Below are positions 24,363 through 33,329 of a stretch of DNA of 64,000 bases, one piece after another. The stretch lies in assembly GCA_052324925.1 (NCBI GenBank), contig JBQPRE010000006.1. The stretch is one strand, 5' to 3'. A model generated the notes under the pieces. The model was given only the letters and a program-made list of their open reading frames with translations, had not been told where the DNA came from and did no database searches. Position numbers and translations under genes: made by a program. The stretch is from Flavimobilis sp052324925. GTDB taxonomy: Bacteria > Actinomycetota > Actinomycetes > Actinomycetales > Cellulomonadaceae. How positions within the stretch are numbered: position 1 is the first letter of the stretch; each line of letters opens with the position of its first letter.

Positions 24363-26027
24363 TTACGACTCGGTGAGCCGGCCCGCGTCGAGGTGCCACC
24401 GCCGCGTCACCCGAACTGCCTCGAGCATGCGCCGGTCGTGGGTGACGAGCAGCAGAGTGCCCGCAAAGTCCACGAGCGCCTCCTCGAGCTGCTCGATCGC
24501 CGGCAGGTCGAGGTGGTTCGTCGGCTCGTCGAGCACGAGCAGGTTGACGCCGCGCGCCTGGAGCAGCGCAAGCGACGCCCGCGTCCGCTCCCCCGGCGAG
24601 AGCGAGCCCAGCGGTCGCATGACGTGCGCCGCCCGCAACCCGAACTTCGCGAGCAGCGTGCGCACCTCGGCGGGCGGCTCGTCGGGAACGTGCGCACCGA
24701 ACGCATCGAGCAGGCCTTGCCCCGGGACCGACGCAAGCAGCGAGCGCGCCTGGTCGACCTCACCGACCGCGACCGACGCGCCGAGGCTCGCAGTCCCCGA
24801 CGCGAGCGGGATTCGGCCAAGCAGCGCGCCCAGGAGGGTCGTCTTGCCCGAACCGTTCGCGCCCGTGATCGCCACGCGGTCCCCCGCGTCGAGCTGCAGG
24901 TCGAGCGGCCCGAGCGTGAAGCCCGCAGTGCCGTCCGGCGTCCCACCGCGGTGGACGACCGCGTTGCGCAGTGTCGCGACGACGCTTGATGAGCGCGGCG
25001 CCGCGGCGATCGAGTACTGCAGCTCCCATTCCTTGCGGGGCTCTGCAACCTCGTCCAGGCGTTCGATCATCTTCTGCGTCTGACGTGCCTTCGCCGCTTG
25101 CTTCTCGGAGCCCTCGCGGTGGTGGTGCTTGATGTGCTTGTCGGGGTCGGTCGACTTCTTCACGGCGTCTCGCACGCCCTTGGCGAGCCACTGCCGCTGC
25201 ATCTGCGCGCGCGACTCGAGCGCGCCGCGCCGGTCCGCGTACTCCTCGTACGCCTCGCGCGCGTGACGACGGGCCGTCGCGCGTTCGTCGAGGTAGGCCT
25301 CGTAGCCGCCCGCGTACACGCCGACCTGCTGCTGGGCGAGGTCGAGCTCGACGACGCGCGTGACGCAGCGCGCAAGGAACTCGCGGTCATGCGAGACGAC
25401 GACGACGCCCGCCCGCTGCTCGGCGACGAAGCGTTCGAGGCGCGCCAGGCCATCGAGGTCGAGGTCGTTCGTCGGTTCGTCGAGCAGCAGGAGGTCGAAG
25501 CGCGACAGAAGCAGCGCGGCAAGGCCGAGGCGAGCGGCCTGACCGCCCGAGAGCCCCACGACGGGGTGGTCGGGTGCGACAGCCAGACCGAGGTCGGCGA
25601 GGACTGTGCCCGTGCGTTCCTCGAGGTCGACCGCGCCGATCGCGAGCCAGCGTTCGAACGCCTCGGCGTAGGCGTCGTCGGCCCCGGGCGCGCCGTCCGC
25701 GAGCGCCGCAGTTGTGGCATCAAGTGCCGCCTGAGCGTCTGCGACACCCGTGCGACGCGCGAGATAGTCGCCCACGGACTCCTCCGGCCGCCGTTCGACC
25801 TCCTGGGCGAGGTACCCGACGATCGCACCGGGTGGGTTGAGCGTCACCGTGCCCTCGAGCGGCTCGTCGGCCCCGGCGAGGATGCGCAGGAGCGTCGACT
25901 TGCCGGCGCCGTTGGCACCCACGAGGCCGACGACGTCCCCCGGGCTGACGACGAGGTCGAGGCCGGCGAAGAGGGTGCGGTCGGCATGTCCAGCGGCGAG
26001 GGCCCTGGCGACGAGAGTGGCGGTCAC
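24363..26027 (-). CDS. ABC-F family ATPase (ribosome-associated, possible antibiotic protection)
   Basis: A 554-residue protein with two ABC domains and no membrane segments. Domain 1 has GANGAGKST, LSGGQAARLGLA and LLLLDEPTNDLD; domain 2 has GANGSGKTT, LSPGERTRASLA and LLVLDEPTNHLD. DEPTN-x-LD in both halves is the ABC-F hallmark. The linker (about residues 255-340) is long, basic and helical, with a KHIKHHHREGSEKQ stretch, like factors that reach into the ribosomal P site or exit region. ABC-F proteins act on translating ribosomes as stall rescuers or give resistance to ribosome drugs; which applies here cannot be told. The GTG at 26027 has GGAGGA upstream. Confidence 0.9.
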   Translation of the reverse strand: MTATLVARALAAGHADRTLFAGLDLVVSPGDVVGLVGANGAGKSTLLRILAGADEPLEGTVTLNPPGAIVGYLAQEVERRPEESVGDYLARRTGVADAQAALDATTAALADGAPGADDAYAEAFERWLAIGAVDLEERTGTVLADLGLAVAPDHPVVGLSGGQAARLGLAALLLSRFDLLLLDEPTNDLDLDGLARLERFVAEQRAGVVVVSHDREFLARCVTRVVELDLAQQQVGVYAGGYEAYLDERATARRHAREAYEEYADRRGALESRAQMQRQWLAKGVRDAVKKSTDPDKHIKHHHREGSEKQAAKARQTQKMIERLDEVAEPRKEWELQYSIAAAPRSSSVVATLRNAVVHRGGTPDGTAGFTLGPLDLQLDAGDRVAITGANGSGKTTLLGALLGRIPLASGTASLGASVAVGEVDQARSLLASVPGQGLLDAFGAHVPDEPPAEVRTLLAKFGLRAAHVMRPLGSLSPGERTRASLALLQARGVNLLVLDEPTNHLDLPAIEQLEEALVDFAGTLLLVTHDRRMLEAVRVTRRWHLDAGRLTES

Positions 26028-26119
26028 CGTCCTATCCTCCCCCGTTCGCACCCCCCTCCATAGCCGATCCCTGCACGTCACATGGACCGATCCGCTATCG
26101 AGCGGCTCAGGCCGACGGG

Positions 26120-26908
26120 TCAGGCCGGCGGAAGCGTCGCGTGCTGGCGGACCCACGCGTGCATCGCGATCGCGCCTGCCGCGCCCGCGTTGAGGGAGCG
26201 CGTCGAACCGAACTGCGTGATGTGCAGGACCGCCGTGCACGCCTCGAGGGCCTCGGGCGTCAGCCCCGCACCCTCCTGGCCGAGCAGCATGAGGCAACGC
26301 TGCGGCAGCGCGGCCGTCTCGATCGCCACCGACCCGGGCACATTGTCGATGCCGATGACCGGCAGGTCCTCGGCGCGCGCCCACGCGAGCAGGTCGCTCA
26401 CGGTCGGGTGGTGACGCACGTGCTGGTAGCGGTCCGTGACCATGGCGCCCCGCCGGTTCCACCGGCGACGCCCCACGACGTGCACCTCCCCCACGAGGAA
26501 CGCGTTTGCCGTGCGAACGATCGATCCGATGTTGAGGTCGTGGTGCCAGTTCTCGATCGCGATGTGCAGGCCGTGGCGTCGAGTGTCGAGGTCAGCGACG
26601 ACCGCCTCAAGAGTCCAGTAGCGGTAGGCGTCGATGACGTTGCGACGGTCGCCCTCGCGTAGCAGCTCGGGGTCGTAGCGCGGGTCAGGTCCGCCGTCGG
26701 GCAAGCGCGGCCACGAGGTTTCTCCGCCCGGCCACGGGCCGACGCCCACCTCGCGTTCTTCACCCGGAAGCGTGCGCTCGACGTCGTCAGCGAAGACGAC
26801 GGAGTCGGCGGCACTCGCGTCGGAAGCGACAGCGGGGCCGTCGATGGGAGCGGCGGCGGGGCGGGCGTCGGGCGGGGAAGGCTCAAGCACCCCTCCATCG
26901 TCCCGCAT
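26120..26908 (-). CDS. SpoU-family tRNA/rRNA 2'-O-ribose methyltransferase (TrmH type)
   Basis: A 262-residue SPOUT methyltransferase. An acidic, Pro/Ala-rich N-terminal tail (about 1-80) comes before the catalytic domain. SPOUT motif 1 is IAIENWHHDLNIGSIVRTANAF with the Asn and Arg, motif 2 is CLMLLGQEGAGLTPEAL near residue 200 and motif 3 is QFGSTRSLNAGAAGAIAMH at the knot. This points to 2'-O methylation of a tRNA or rRNA ribose with S-adenosylmethionine. The N-terminal extension is unusual and probably disordered. The ATG at 26908 has AGGGGG just upstream. It is divergent from the HAD gene. Confidence 0.9.
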   Translation of the reverse strand: MRDDGGVLEPSPPDARPAAAPIDGPAVASDASAADSVVFADDVERTLPGEEREVGVGPWPGGETSWPRLPDGGPDPRYDPELLREGDRRNVIDAYRYWTLEAVVADLDTRRHGLHIAIENWHHDLNIGSIVRTANAFLVGEVHVVGRRRWNRRGAMVTDRYQHVRHHPTVSDLLAWARAEDLPVIGIDNVPGSVAIETAALPQRCLMLLGQEGAGLTPEALEACTAVLHITQFGSTRSLNAGAAGAIAMHAWVRQHATLPPA

Positions 26909-26959
26909 GTTGCCCCCTACCCTGGGACGAGGACGTGTACCCGGCCACAGGAGGACCAC

Positions 26960-27757
26960 GTGAAGCACGACGCCCCGCTCGAGATCGACCACCGCATCGA
27001 TTGCTGGCTCACCGACATGGACGGCGTCCTCGTCCACGAGGGCGTTGCCCTGCCCGGTGCCGCCGAGTTCATCCGCACGCTGCGCGACAAGGAGCGTCCG
27101 TTCCTCGTCCTCACGAACAACTCGATCTTCACGGACCGCGACCTTCGGGCGCGGCTTGCGGCGAGCGGGATCGACGTGCCGATCGAGTCCATCTGGACGT
27201 CGGCCCTCGCAACCGCGACGTTCCTGCACAGCCAGTCCCCGAACGGAAGCGCGTACGTCATCGGCGAGGCGGGGCTCACGACCGCGCTGTACGAGGTCGG
27301 ATATACCCTCACCGACAAGGACCCCGACTACGTCGTGCTCGGGGAGACGCGCACGTACTCGTTCGAGGCGATCACGACTGCAGTGCGGCTCATCCTCGGC
27401 GGGGCGCGGTTCATCGCGACGAATCCCGACGCGACGGGGCCGAGCGGCGACGGTCCGCTGCCCGCGACGGGCGCGGTCGCCGCCATGATCACGAAGGCGA
27501 CAGGCCGCGCGCCCTATTTCGTCGGCAAGCCCAACCCCATGATGTTCCGCTCGGCCCTCAACCGGATCGACGCACACTCGCGCGTCACCGCGATGGTCGG
27601 CGACCGCATGGACACGGACATCGTCGCGGGCATCGAGGCGGGACTCGAGACCTTCCTCGTGCTCACGGGCTCGACGTCGGCGGCCGAGGTCGAGACCTAC
27701 CCGTTCCGCCCCAGCCGGGTCGTCGACGGGATCGGCAACCTCATCGAGCTCATCTGA
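26960..27757 (+). CDS. HAD-superfamily hydrolase, NagD-like
   Basis: A 265-residue class IIA HAD phosphatase. The nucleophile motif is CWLTDMDGVLVHEG (first Asp catalytic), then PFLVLTNNSIFTDRDL as motif II, a cap domain, KPNPMMFRSAL with the motif III Lys, and MVGDRMDTDIVAGIEAG as motif IV. NagD-like enzymes remove phosphate from nucleotides and small sugar phosphates; the substrate here is unknown. The GTG start at 26960 follows AGGAGG. It converges on the membrane-protein gene with only six bases between the stops. Confidence 0.93.
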   Translation: MKHDAPLEIDHRIDCWLTDMDGVLVHEGVALPGAAEFIRTLRDKERPFLVLTNNSIFTDRDLRARLAASGIDVPIESIWTSALATATFLHSQSPNGSAYVIGEAGLTTALYEVGYTLTDKDPDYVVLGETRTYSFEAITTAVRLILGGARFIATNPDATGPSGDGPLPATGAVAAMITKATGRAPYFVGKPNPMMFRSALNRIDAHSRVTAMVGDRMDTDIVAGIEAGLETFLVLTGSTSAAEVETYPFRPSRVVDGIGNLIELI

Positions 27758-27763
27758 CCCACG

Positions 27764-29338
27764 TCAGCGTCGGGCAGCGCGCACGAGGACGACGACCGCT
27801 TCGACGCCGAGCACCGCGACGAGCCAGTGGGCCCCGAGCCCGCCGGCCGTCGCGGCCCCGGCCGCGCCGAGCACCGCGACGAGGAGCGGCCCGTCGGACA
27901 GCCACATGAGCCGACCGATCGCCGAGACGTCGCCCGCGGGGGTGACGAGCGGGACGAGCAGCTCGACCGGCATCGGTCCCTTGAGCGCGTCTGCGACGCG
28001 CACCCCGATCGCTCCGACCACGACCGCGAGCACGATCGACAGCGCGACCCTCGCCTCTGCGACGAGCGGCCCCGCGGGGAGCGCGTCCCGGTTCACCAGG
28101 CTCCATCCGAGGAGCGCCGCACCACAGCCGCCGACGAGCGGCCACAGCGTGTGGAGCGCGAGCATGATCGCGTCGGGATACCCGTGCTGCGCAAGGCCGC
28201 CGCGGCTCGCAGCCGCGTGCCGCACACCGTCGCACAGGACCGACGCCCCCGCATACGCGAGCGCAGCGACGAGCACGACGCCGACGGGCAGTGCACTGCC
28301 GGTGAGCGCGGCACCGGAGCCGACCAGGCCAGGCATGGCGACGCCGCTCACGGCGCCCGCCGCGACGAGCGTCATGAGACCCGCGAGCAGCCGGACGGGT
28401 GTCCGGGCCGAGCCCACGACGTCCGCGACGACGACCGCGCCCGGCCCCGGAGCGGCACCCACGGCACGCCACCGTCGTCCCGTGCGCGGCACGGCCCGGT
28501 AAAGCTCTCCGAACGCCGCGAGGTCCATCGCGGTCACGAGCGTCTGCGCGCGCTGACCGCGCACCGCCTGCCCGACGATCCGCTGCGCGCCCAGCCAGCC
28601 CGGCCCCGCCACGAGCCACACCGTCGCGGCGAGCCCGAGCACGACGCCACCCGTGAGCGAGGCGGTCGTGACGGGCGTGGCGGACGTGGCGGACGTGGCG
28701 ACGCCTGGCCAGGCGGCCCCGACGATCCCCCACGGCAGCGACGCCCACGCTGACCCGCTCGCCGACACGACAGCGCCCGCACCCACGACGAGAGCGGCGG
28801 CCCCGGCGATGCCCGGCCGCAGGACCTGACCCGCGAGCCATGCCCCCGCGGTCACGAGCCCGGCGAGCGCGCCCGCACCCACGAGCCCCACGACGTCGCC
28901 GCCCGTGGCGAGTCCCTGCGCGACGAGCGCGGCCCCCGGGAGGAGGACGGCCCCTGCCCCGGCCAGGACGAGGAACGCTGTCGCCCGCGCGATCGGTCCG
29001 CCGAAGGCGCGGAGCCTGGAGATGCTGCTTGCCGCGAGCGTCGCCGCGAGGAAGGGTGGGCGCAGCGCCGGGCCGCGTTCCTGTCCCATGACGAGCGCCG
29101 CCGCCCACGCAAGGCCTGTGACGCCCGCGCACAAGGCCGGGAGCTCGGGCCCTGCCAGCAGGTCGCGGCCTCGCGCGCCCGTCGCGGCAAGCCACGCGGC
29201 ACGCAGGCCCGGTCCGCCGAGGATCCCGAGGGTGAGGACGAGCACGTAGACCGCGTAGGCGACGTCACCGAGCGTGCGGGGTTGGCGCGCTGACCACACG
29301 GTGAGCGCGCCGCGGACGCCCGTCGTGCTGCTACGCAC
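27764..29338 (-). CDS. Polytopic membrane protein, partner of the upstream ABC ATPase (DUF6297-like)
   Basis: A 524-residue integral membrane protein with about twelve hydrophobic segments and a soluble Arg-rich loop near residues 255-285 (AQTLVTAMDLAAFGELYRAV and a GRRWRAV stretch). It is not a standard permease family I can name with certainty; it resembles the actinobacterial DUF6297 group and ABC-2 type export subunits. The GTG at 29338 overlaps the ATPase stop by eight bases, so the two are coupled and likely form one exporter. No substrate clue is present. Confidence 0.7.
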   Translation of the reverse strand: MRSSTTGVRGALTVWSARQPRTLGDVAYAVYVLVLTLGILGGPGLRAAWLAATGARGRDLLAGPELPALCAGVTGLAWAAALVMGQERGPALRPPFLAATLAASSISRLRAFGGPIARATAFLVLAGAGAVLLPGAALVAQGLATGGDVVGLVGAGALAGLVTAGAWLAGQVLRPGIAGAAALVVGAGAVVSASGSAWASLPWGIVGAAWPGVATSATSATPVTTASLTGGVVLGLAATVWLVAGPGWLGAQRIVGQAVRGQRAQTLVTAMDLAAFGELYRAVPRTGRRWRAVGAAPGPGAVVVADVVGSARTPVRLLAGLMTLVAAGAVSGVAMPGLVGSGAALTGSALPVGVVLVAALAYAGASVLCDGVRHAAASRGGLAQHGYPDAIMLALHTLWPLVGGCGAALLGWSLVNRDALPAGPLVAEARVALSIVLAVVVGAIGVRVADALKGPMPVELLVPLVTPAGDVSAIGRLMWLSDGPLLVAVLGAAGAATAGGLGAHWLVAVLGVEAVVVLVRAARR

Positions 29339-30017
29339 GCTCGTCCGCTGCACCGTCGGGCGCGGCCGGCGCCGCGGCGACGAGCGTGAGCACCTCGCCG
29401 TCGAGCGCCGTCGCAAGCACGTCGGAGTGGGTCGCGACGACGAGCGTCGCTCCCGCAGCGCACCGTTCGGCAAGGATCTCCGCGACGCGCAGCACGTGGT
29501 TCGCGTCGAGCCGCTGCTCAGGCTCGTCGAGCAGCAGCAGCTCGGCGGGCCGCGCAAGGGTCACCGCGAGCGCCGCGAGCTGGGTCTGCCCCGAGGAGAG
29601 CTCGTGCGGGAAGCGGCCCGCGAGCGCCTCGAGCCCGAGCCGGCCCAGGAGGGCCGACGCGTCAGCCCGGGCCCGCCGCACGGGCGTGCCCCACGTCGTG
29701 GCGACGAGCGCCACATGCTCGACGAGCGTGAGGTCACGCGCGGGAGGAGCGGGATCGACCGTTCCCGCGACCCGACTGCGGAAGGCGCGCGATCGCGGTG
29801 CGGGAGCCACGCCGGCGACCGCGACGGTGCCCGTCGTCGGACGTCGGAGACCCGCGACGACACGGAGCAGCGTCGACTTGCCCGAACCGTTGGCGCCGCG
29901 CAGGACGAGCGTCGCACCGCGTGCGACGCTCACGTCGACGGGCGCGAGGAGCGTCGTCCCGTCGACGCTCACCCCGACCCCATCGAGCGCGACGAACGCT
30001 TCGGTGCGCGCGGTCAC
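29331..30017 (-). CDS. ABC transporter ATP-binding protein, export type
   Basis: A 228-residue ATPase with Walker A GANGSGKST, a modified signature LSSGQTQLAAL, Walker B LLLLDEPEQRLD and switch His in VVATHSDVL. Asp of the DEP box is followed by EQRLD instead of the usual TxxLD. The same pattern occurs in single-domain exporters paired with large membrane proteins. The GTG start lies four bases after the pyrE stop, so pyrE, ATPase and membrane protein probably share one transcript. Confidence 0.85.
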   Translation of the reverse strand: MTARTEAFVALDGVGVSVDGTTLLAPVDVSVARGATLVLRGANGSGKSTLLRVVAGLRRPTTGTVAVAGVAPAPRSRAFRSRVAGTVDPAPPARDLTLVEHVALVATTWGTPVRRARADASALLGRLGLEALAGRFPHELSSGQTQLAALAVTLARPAELLLLDEPEQRLDANHVLRVAEILAERCAAGATLVVATHSDVLATALDGEVLTLVAAAPAAPDGAADERA

Positions 30018-30020
30018 GGC

Positions 30021-30605
30021 TCAGGCGAGGCCGAGGTCGTCGAGGCCGTAGAGGTAGAGGTAGCTGAGGCCCTCGGCCTCGATCTTCTCGCGCGCGCCCG
30101 TGTCACGGTCGACGATGACGGCGACGCCGACGACGTGAGCACCGGCCTCGCGCAGGGCCTCGACCGCGGTGAGCACCGAGCCCCCCGTCGTCGAGGTGTC
30201 CTCGACCGCGACGACCTTGCGGCCCGCGACGTCCGGACCCTCGATGCGGCGCTGCAGGCCGTGTGCCTTGCCTTCCTTGCGGACGACGAACGCGTCGAGG
30301 TCCTGGCCGCGCGACGCGGCCGCGTGGAGCAGCGCGCCCGCGACCGGGTCGGCGCCGAGCGTGAGGCCGCCGACGGCGTCGATCTCGGCCGGGCCGAGCC
30401 CTGCCTCCTCGAGCGCGTCGAGAAGAACATGGCCGATGAGCGGCGCCGCACGGTGGTGGAGCGTCACGCGGCGCAGGTCGACGTAGTAGTCGGCCTCCTT
30501 GCCGGAGGCGAGCGTCACCTTGCCGTGGACGACGGCGTGGTCCTTGACGAGGTCACGCAGCTGCTCGCGCGGGGACGGGGACAGGACGGCGTCGTAGTCG
30601 GTCAC
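30021..30605 (-). CDS. pyrE: Orotate phosphoribosyltransferase
   Basis: A 194-residue enzyme that joins orotate to PRPP to make OMP in pyrimidine synthesis. The PRPP-binding motif is VVAVEDTSTTGGSVLTAVEA near residue 130; the start has HGKVTLASGKEADYYVDLRR, the orotate/PRPP loop. It is of usual length. GTG start with TAGCCT exactly six bases upstream (complement of 30612-30617) and no ribosome site, consistent with a leaderless message. First gene of the transcript that continues into the ABC pair. Confidence 0.96.
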   Translation of the reverse strand: MTDYDAVLSPSPREQLRDLVKDHAVVHGKVTLASGKEADYYVDLRRVTLHHRAAPLIGHVLLDALEEAGLGPAEIDAVGGLTLGADPVAGALLHAAASRGQDLDAFVVRKEGKAHGLQRRIEGPDVAGRKVVAVEDTSTTGGSVLTAVEALREAGAHVVGVAVIVDRDTGAREKIEAEGLSYLYLYGLDDLGLA

Positions 30606-30611
30606 CCGTTC

Positions 30612-30617
30612 AGGCTA
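30612..30617 (-). promoter_or_regulatory. Putative leaderless -10 of pyrE
   Basis: TAGCCT on the minus strand, six bases, then the GTG at 30605. No ribosome site between them. Confidence 0.5.
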
Positions 30618-30676
30618 GAGGATGCGTGGGCGGCGTCGCCCGGCCCGCCGCACCGCGAGACCGCGACCGCGAGCGG

Positions 30677-31432
30677 CTAGAGCTTGAGCGCGCGCGTCGC
30701 GCGGCGCATCGCCTCGCGCGGCAGGTGCCGCGCGACCGCAACCGCGACGCGGTAGCGCGCCGACGGGATCGAGACGACCGCACCGCGGCGCACGTCCGCG
30801 AGCGCGACGCGCACGACGTCGGCGCGGTCGAGCCAGAACCAGCCTGGGCCGAGCCGCTTGAAGCCTGCGCGCGCGTGGAACTCGGTGCGCGTGAGACCCG
30901 GGCACAGCGCGGTGGCGGTGACGCCGCTGCCCTCGAGCTCGGCCGCGAGGCCCTCGGTGAAGGTGAGCACCCACGCCTTGGCGGCGGAGTACGTGCCCGA
31001 CGTCGTGTGCGCGGCCACCGAGGACACGTTGAGGATCGCACCGCGGCCGCGGGCCGTCATGGCTCGCGCGGCGGCGTGTGAGAGCGCCTGGACCGTGCGC
31101 ACCATGACCTCGAGGAGTGCGTCCTGCGCGTCGAGGTCGGAGCCGACGAACCGCTCGTGGACCGTGTAGCCCGCGTTGTTGACGAGCAGGCCGACGGGAC
31201 GCTCGTGGGACGCGAGCCGCTCCGCGACCCGTGCGACGTCCTCGCGGACCGACAGGTCAGCGGGAAGCACCTCGACGTGGACGCCGGCTGCGGCACGCAG
31301 CCGCTCTGCGAGCGTCTCGAGGCGGCCCGCGTCGCGCGCGACGAGCACGAGGTCGTGGCGCGCGGTCGCGAGCTGCCACGCGAACTCTTCGCCGAGGCCT
31401 GCGCTCGCCCCGGTCACCAGTGCGGTTCCCAT
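30677..31432 (-). CDS. Short-chain dehydrogenase/reductase
   Basis: A 251-residue classical SDR. The cofactor loop is VTGASAGLGEEFA, followed by DLVLVARDAGRLE (an Arg after the second strand favours NADPH), LLVNNAGYT, ILNVSSVAA and the catalytic YSAAK. The last 40 residues are basic and helical. Substrate unknown; the C-terminal part resembles DltE/short-chain reductases acting on lipid or cell-wall precursors. TAGGGT lies exactly six bases before the ATG (complement of 31439-31444), so a leaderless start is likely. Divergent from exonuclease III. Confidence 0.9.
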   Translation of the reverse strand: MGTALVTGASAGLGEEFAWQLATARHDLVLVARDAGRLETLAERLRAAAGVHVEVLPADLSVREDVARVAERLASHERPVGLLVNNAGYTVHERFVGSDLDAQDALLEVMVRTVQALSHAAARAMTARGRGAILNVSSVAAHTTSGTYSAAKAWVLTFTEGLAAELEGSGVTATALCPGLTRTEFHARAGFKRLGPGWFWLDRADVVRVALADVRRGAVVSIPSARYRVAVAVARHLPREAMRRATRALKL

Positions 31433-31438
31433 GCGTCC

Positions 31439-31486
31439 ACCCTACGAGCCCTGTGCGCCGCAGCCGCACGCGGAGGTGGGTAGCCT
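31439..31486. promoter_or_regulatory. Divergent leaderless -10 pair (SDR and xth)
   Basis: TAGGGT on the minus strand (31439-31444) and TAGCCT on the plus strand (31481-31486) each lie exactly six bases from their start codons at 31432 and 31493. The whole divergent control region is thus only 60 bp. Confidence 0.5.
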
Positions 31487-31492
31487 CGTGCC

Positions 31493-32293
31493 ATGCGCAT
31501 CGCGACGTGGAACATCAACTCGATCCGGGCCCGTGCTGACCGCGCGCTGGCGTTCCTCGAGCGCGAGGACGTCGACGTGCTCGCGCTGCAGGAGACCAAG
31601 TGCAAGGACGCTCAGTTCCCGCGGGAGGCTTTCGAGGCCGCGGGCTACGAGATCGCGACCTTCGGCTTCTCGCAGTGGAACGGCGTCGCGATCCTCTCGC
31701 GCGTCGGCCTCGAGGACGTGAGCGCGGGCTTTGACGCCCAACCGCAGTTCGGCGACCCCGCGGCGACCGAGGCGCGCGCGCTTGGCGCGACGTGCGGCGG
31801 CGTGCGCGTGTGGAGCCTGTACGTGCCGCACGGTCGCGCGCTCGACAACCCGCACTACGCGTACAAGCTCGCCTGGCTCGAGCGCCTGCGCGAGCTCTCG
31901 GCCATGTGGGCGGACGCGGGTGAGAAGGTCGCGCTCGTGGGCGACTGGAACGTCGTCCCGCTCGACACCGACGTGTGGGACGTCGCCGCGTTCGAGGGGC
32001 TCACGCACGTCTCGGAGCCCGAGCGCGCGGCGTTCCGCGCGTTTGCGGAGGCCGGGTACACGGAGGCGTCACGCACGTTCCTGCCCGACGAGCACCGGTA
32101 CACGTACTGGGACTACCAGCAGCTGCGCTTCCCCCGGAACGAGGGCATGCGTATCGACTTCGCGTACACCTCGCCCGCGCTCACGCCGTTCGTCACGGAC
32201 GTGCGCATCGACCGTGACGAGCGTCGGGGCAAGGGTGCTTCTGACCACGTCCCCGTCATCGTCGACGTCGACACGTCGTCGTTCGCGTCGTGA
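31493..32293 (+). CDS. xthA: Exodeoxyribonuclease III (AP endonuclease)
   Basis: A 266-residue member of the Xth/EEP family for base-excision repair. MRIATWNINSIRAR carries the metal-binding Asn, VLALQETKCKD the catalytic Glu, VWSLYVPHGR the Tyr, VALVGDWNVVP the Asp/Asn pair, and GKGASDHVPVIVDV the final Asp-His. The length is normal. TAGCCT exactly six bases before the ATG suggests a leaderless transcript. Its stop overlaps the next start by four bases (GTGA). Confidence 0.96.
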   Translation: MRIATWNINSIRARADRALAFLEREDVDVLALQETKCKDAQFPREAFEAAGYEIATFGFSQWNGVAILSRVGLEDVSAGFDAQPQFGDPAATEARALGATCGGVRVWSLYVPHGRALDNPHYAYKLAWLERLRELSAMWADAGEKVALVGDWNVVPLDTDVWDVAAFEGLTHVSEPERAAFRAFAEAGYTEASRTFLPDEHRYTYWDYQQLRFPRNEGMRIDFAYTSPALTPFVTDVRIDRDERRGKGASDHVPVIVDVDTSSFAS

Positions 32294-33147
32294 GCACGCC
32301 TCCGGTCCCGCCGGCGCCGGGACCCGTGCCCGTTCCGGAGCCCGCACCCGCACCCGAGCCTCAGCCTCTGCCCGGCACCGGCACCGGCCCGGGGCCGGTG
32401 CCGTCTCCCCTCTTCGCGTCGCCCGATGGACCCGCGCCCGCGGCACCCGACCCCTGGTCGCTCCCGGTCCCGGCGTCCGCGCCGCCCGTCGTCCCGGAGG
32501 CGCAGCAGCTGGTCGGCTACGCCCCGCAGACGCACCTGGCCGACGGATGGGACCCGCGCGCGCTCGGAACACTGGCTCCCCCCGCCCCGCGTGCCGCGCG
32601 CGAGCCGTTCGCGGTGCCCGCGTTCGTCCTCGCGTGGCTGGTCGCGCCACTCGGCGCGGTCCTCGGCGCGGTCGCCGTCGTCCGAGCCCGGCGGATGCAT
32701 CGTCGGGGCGTCGGCCTGGGAGCAGCCGCGATCGTCGTCGGGCTCGTCGTGAGCGTCGTCGTGCCGACCGTCGTCCTGCCGTCGTCGGGTGCCTGGGCAC
32801 GCGTCATGGGTGCGACCGAGCCGCTCGGCGACGTGCTCGCACCGACGTCGGCGTACGCACGCCAGCTGGGCCCCGGTCATTGCCTGGAGGAGATCCCTCA
32901 CGGCACGACGCACCGGGTCACGGTCGTGCCGTGCACGCTGACGCACGAGGCGCTCGTCCTCGATGCCGTTCCCCTGCGAGGCGAGGCGTGGCCGGGCGCC
33001 GACGAGGTCGTGCGCACGGTCGAGACACGATGCCGCGTCCTCATCGCCGCGGGTCTCGACCTCATCGCGCTCTCGCCCACGGAGGCGGGCTGGCGCGCGG
33101 GCGACCGCACGGGTCTGTGCGTCGCACCGGCCCGTCCAGGCGCGTGA
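32290..33147 (+). CDS. Proline-rich membrane protein (DUF4190-like)
   Basis: A 285-residue protein with a Pro/Ala-rich cytoplasmic head (about 1-108), then two membrane segments (about 116-135 and 143-165) separated by ARRMHRRGVG, and an extracytoplasmic domain of about 115 residues with three Cys (LGPGHCLEEI, VVPCTLTHEA, ETRCRVLI). The two-helix unit is like DUF4190, and the outer part resembles septum-formation-type domains that follow DUF4190 in actinobacteria. Function unknown. It overlaps the xth stop by four bases, so the two are co-transcribed. Confidence 0.75.
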   Translation: MSTPPVPPAPGPVPVPEPAPAPEPQPLPGTGTGPGPVPSPLFASPDGPAPAAPDPWSLPVPASAPPVVPEAQQLVGYAPQTHLADGWDPRALGTLAPPAPRAAREPFAVPAFVLAWLVAPLGAVLGAVAVVRARRMHRRGVGLGAAAIVVGLVVSVVVPTVVLPSSGAWARVMGATEPLGDVLAPTSAYARQLGPGHCLEEIPHGTTHRVTVVPCTLTHEALVLDAVPLRGEAWPGADEVVRTVETRCRVLIAAGLDLIALSPTEAGWRAGDRTGLCVAPARPGA

Positions 33148-33290
33148 AGATCATGTGAAGGGGTGTGACGGCGGGCACGCACCCTCGGGCAAGACCCAGG
33201 TGAACACTGACCTGCGGCGCCATCTCGCTGCCCGCCCGAAACCGGGGTGGAAGATGGCGTGAAGGGCATGCGGAGCGTCGTGACCTCCCC

Positions 33291-33320
33291 GTGACACGGC
33301 GCCCGCGCCCGGCCTAGCGT
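33291..33320 (+). promoter_or_regulatory. Promoter of the NlpC/P60 gene
   Basis: GTGACA (33291-33296, five of six to the -35 consensus), 18-bp spacer, TAGCGT (33315-33320) as -10. Transcription would begin near 33327, leaving a leader of about 220 bases, the right size for the riboswitch. Confidence 0.65.
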
Positions 33321-33329
33321 CGTCGTCGC

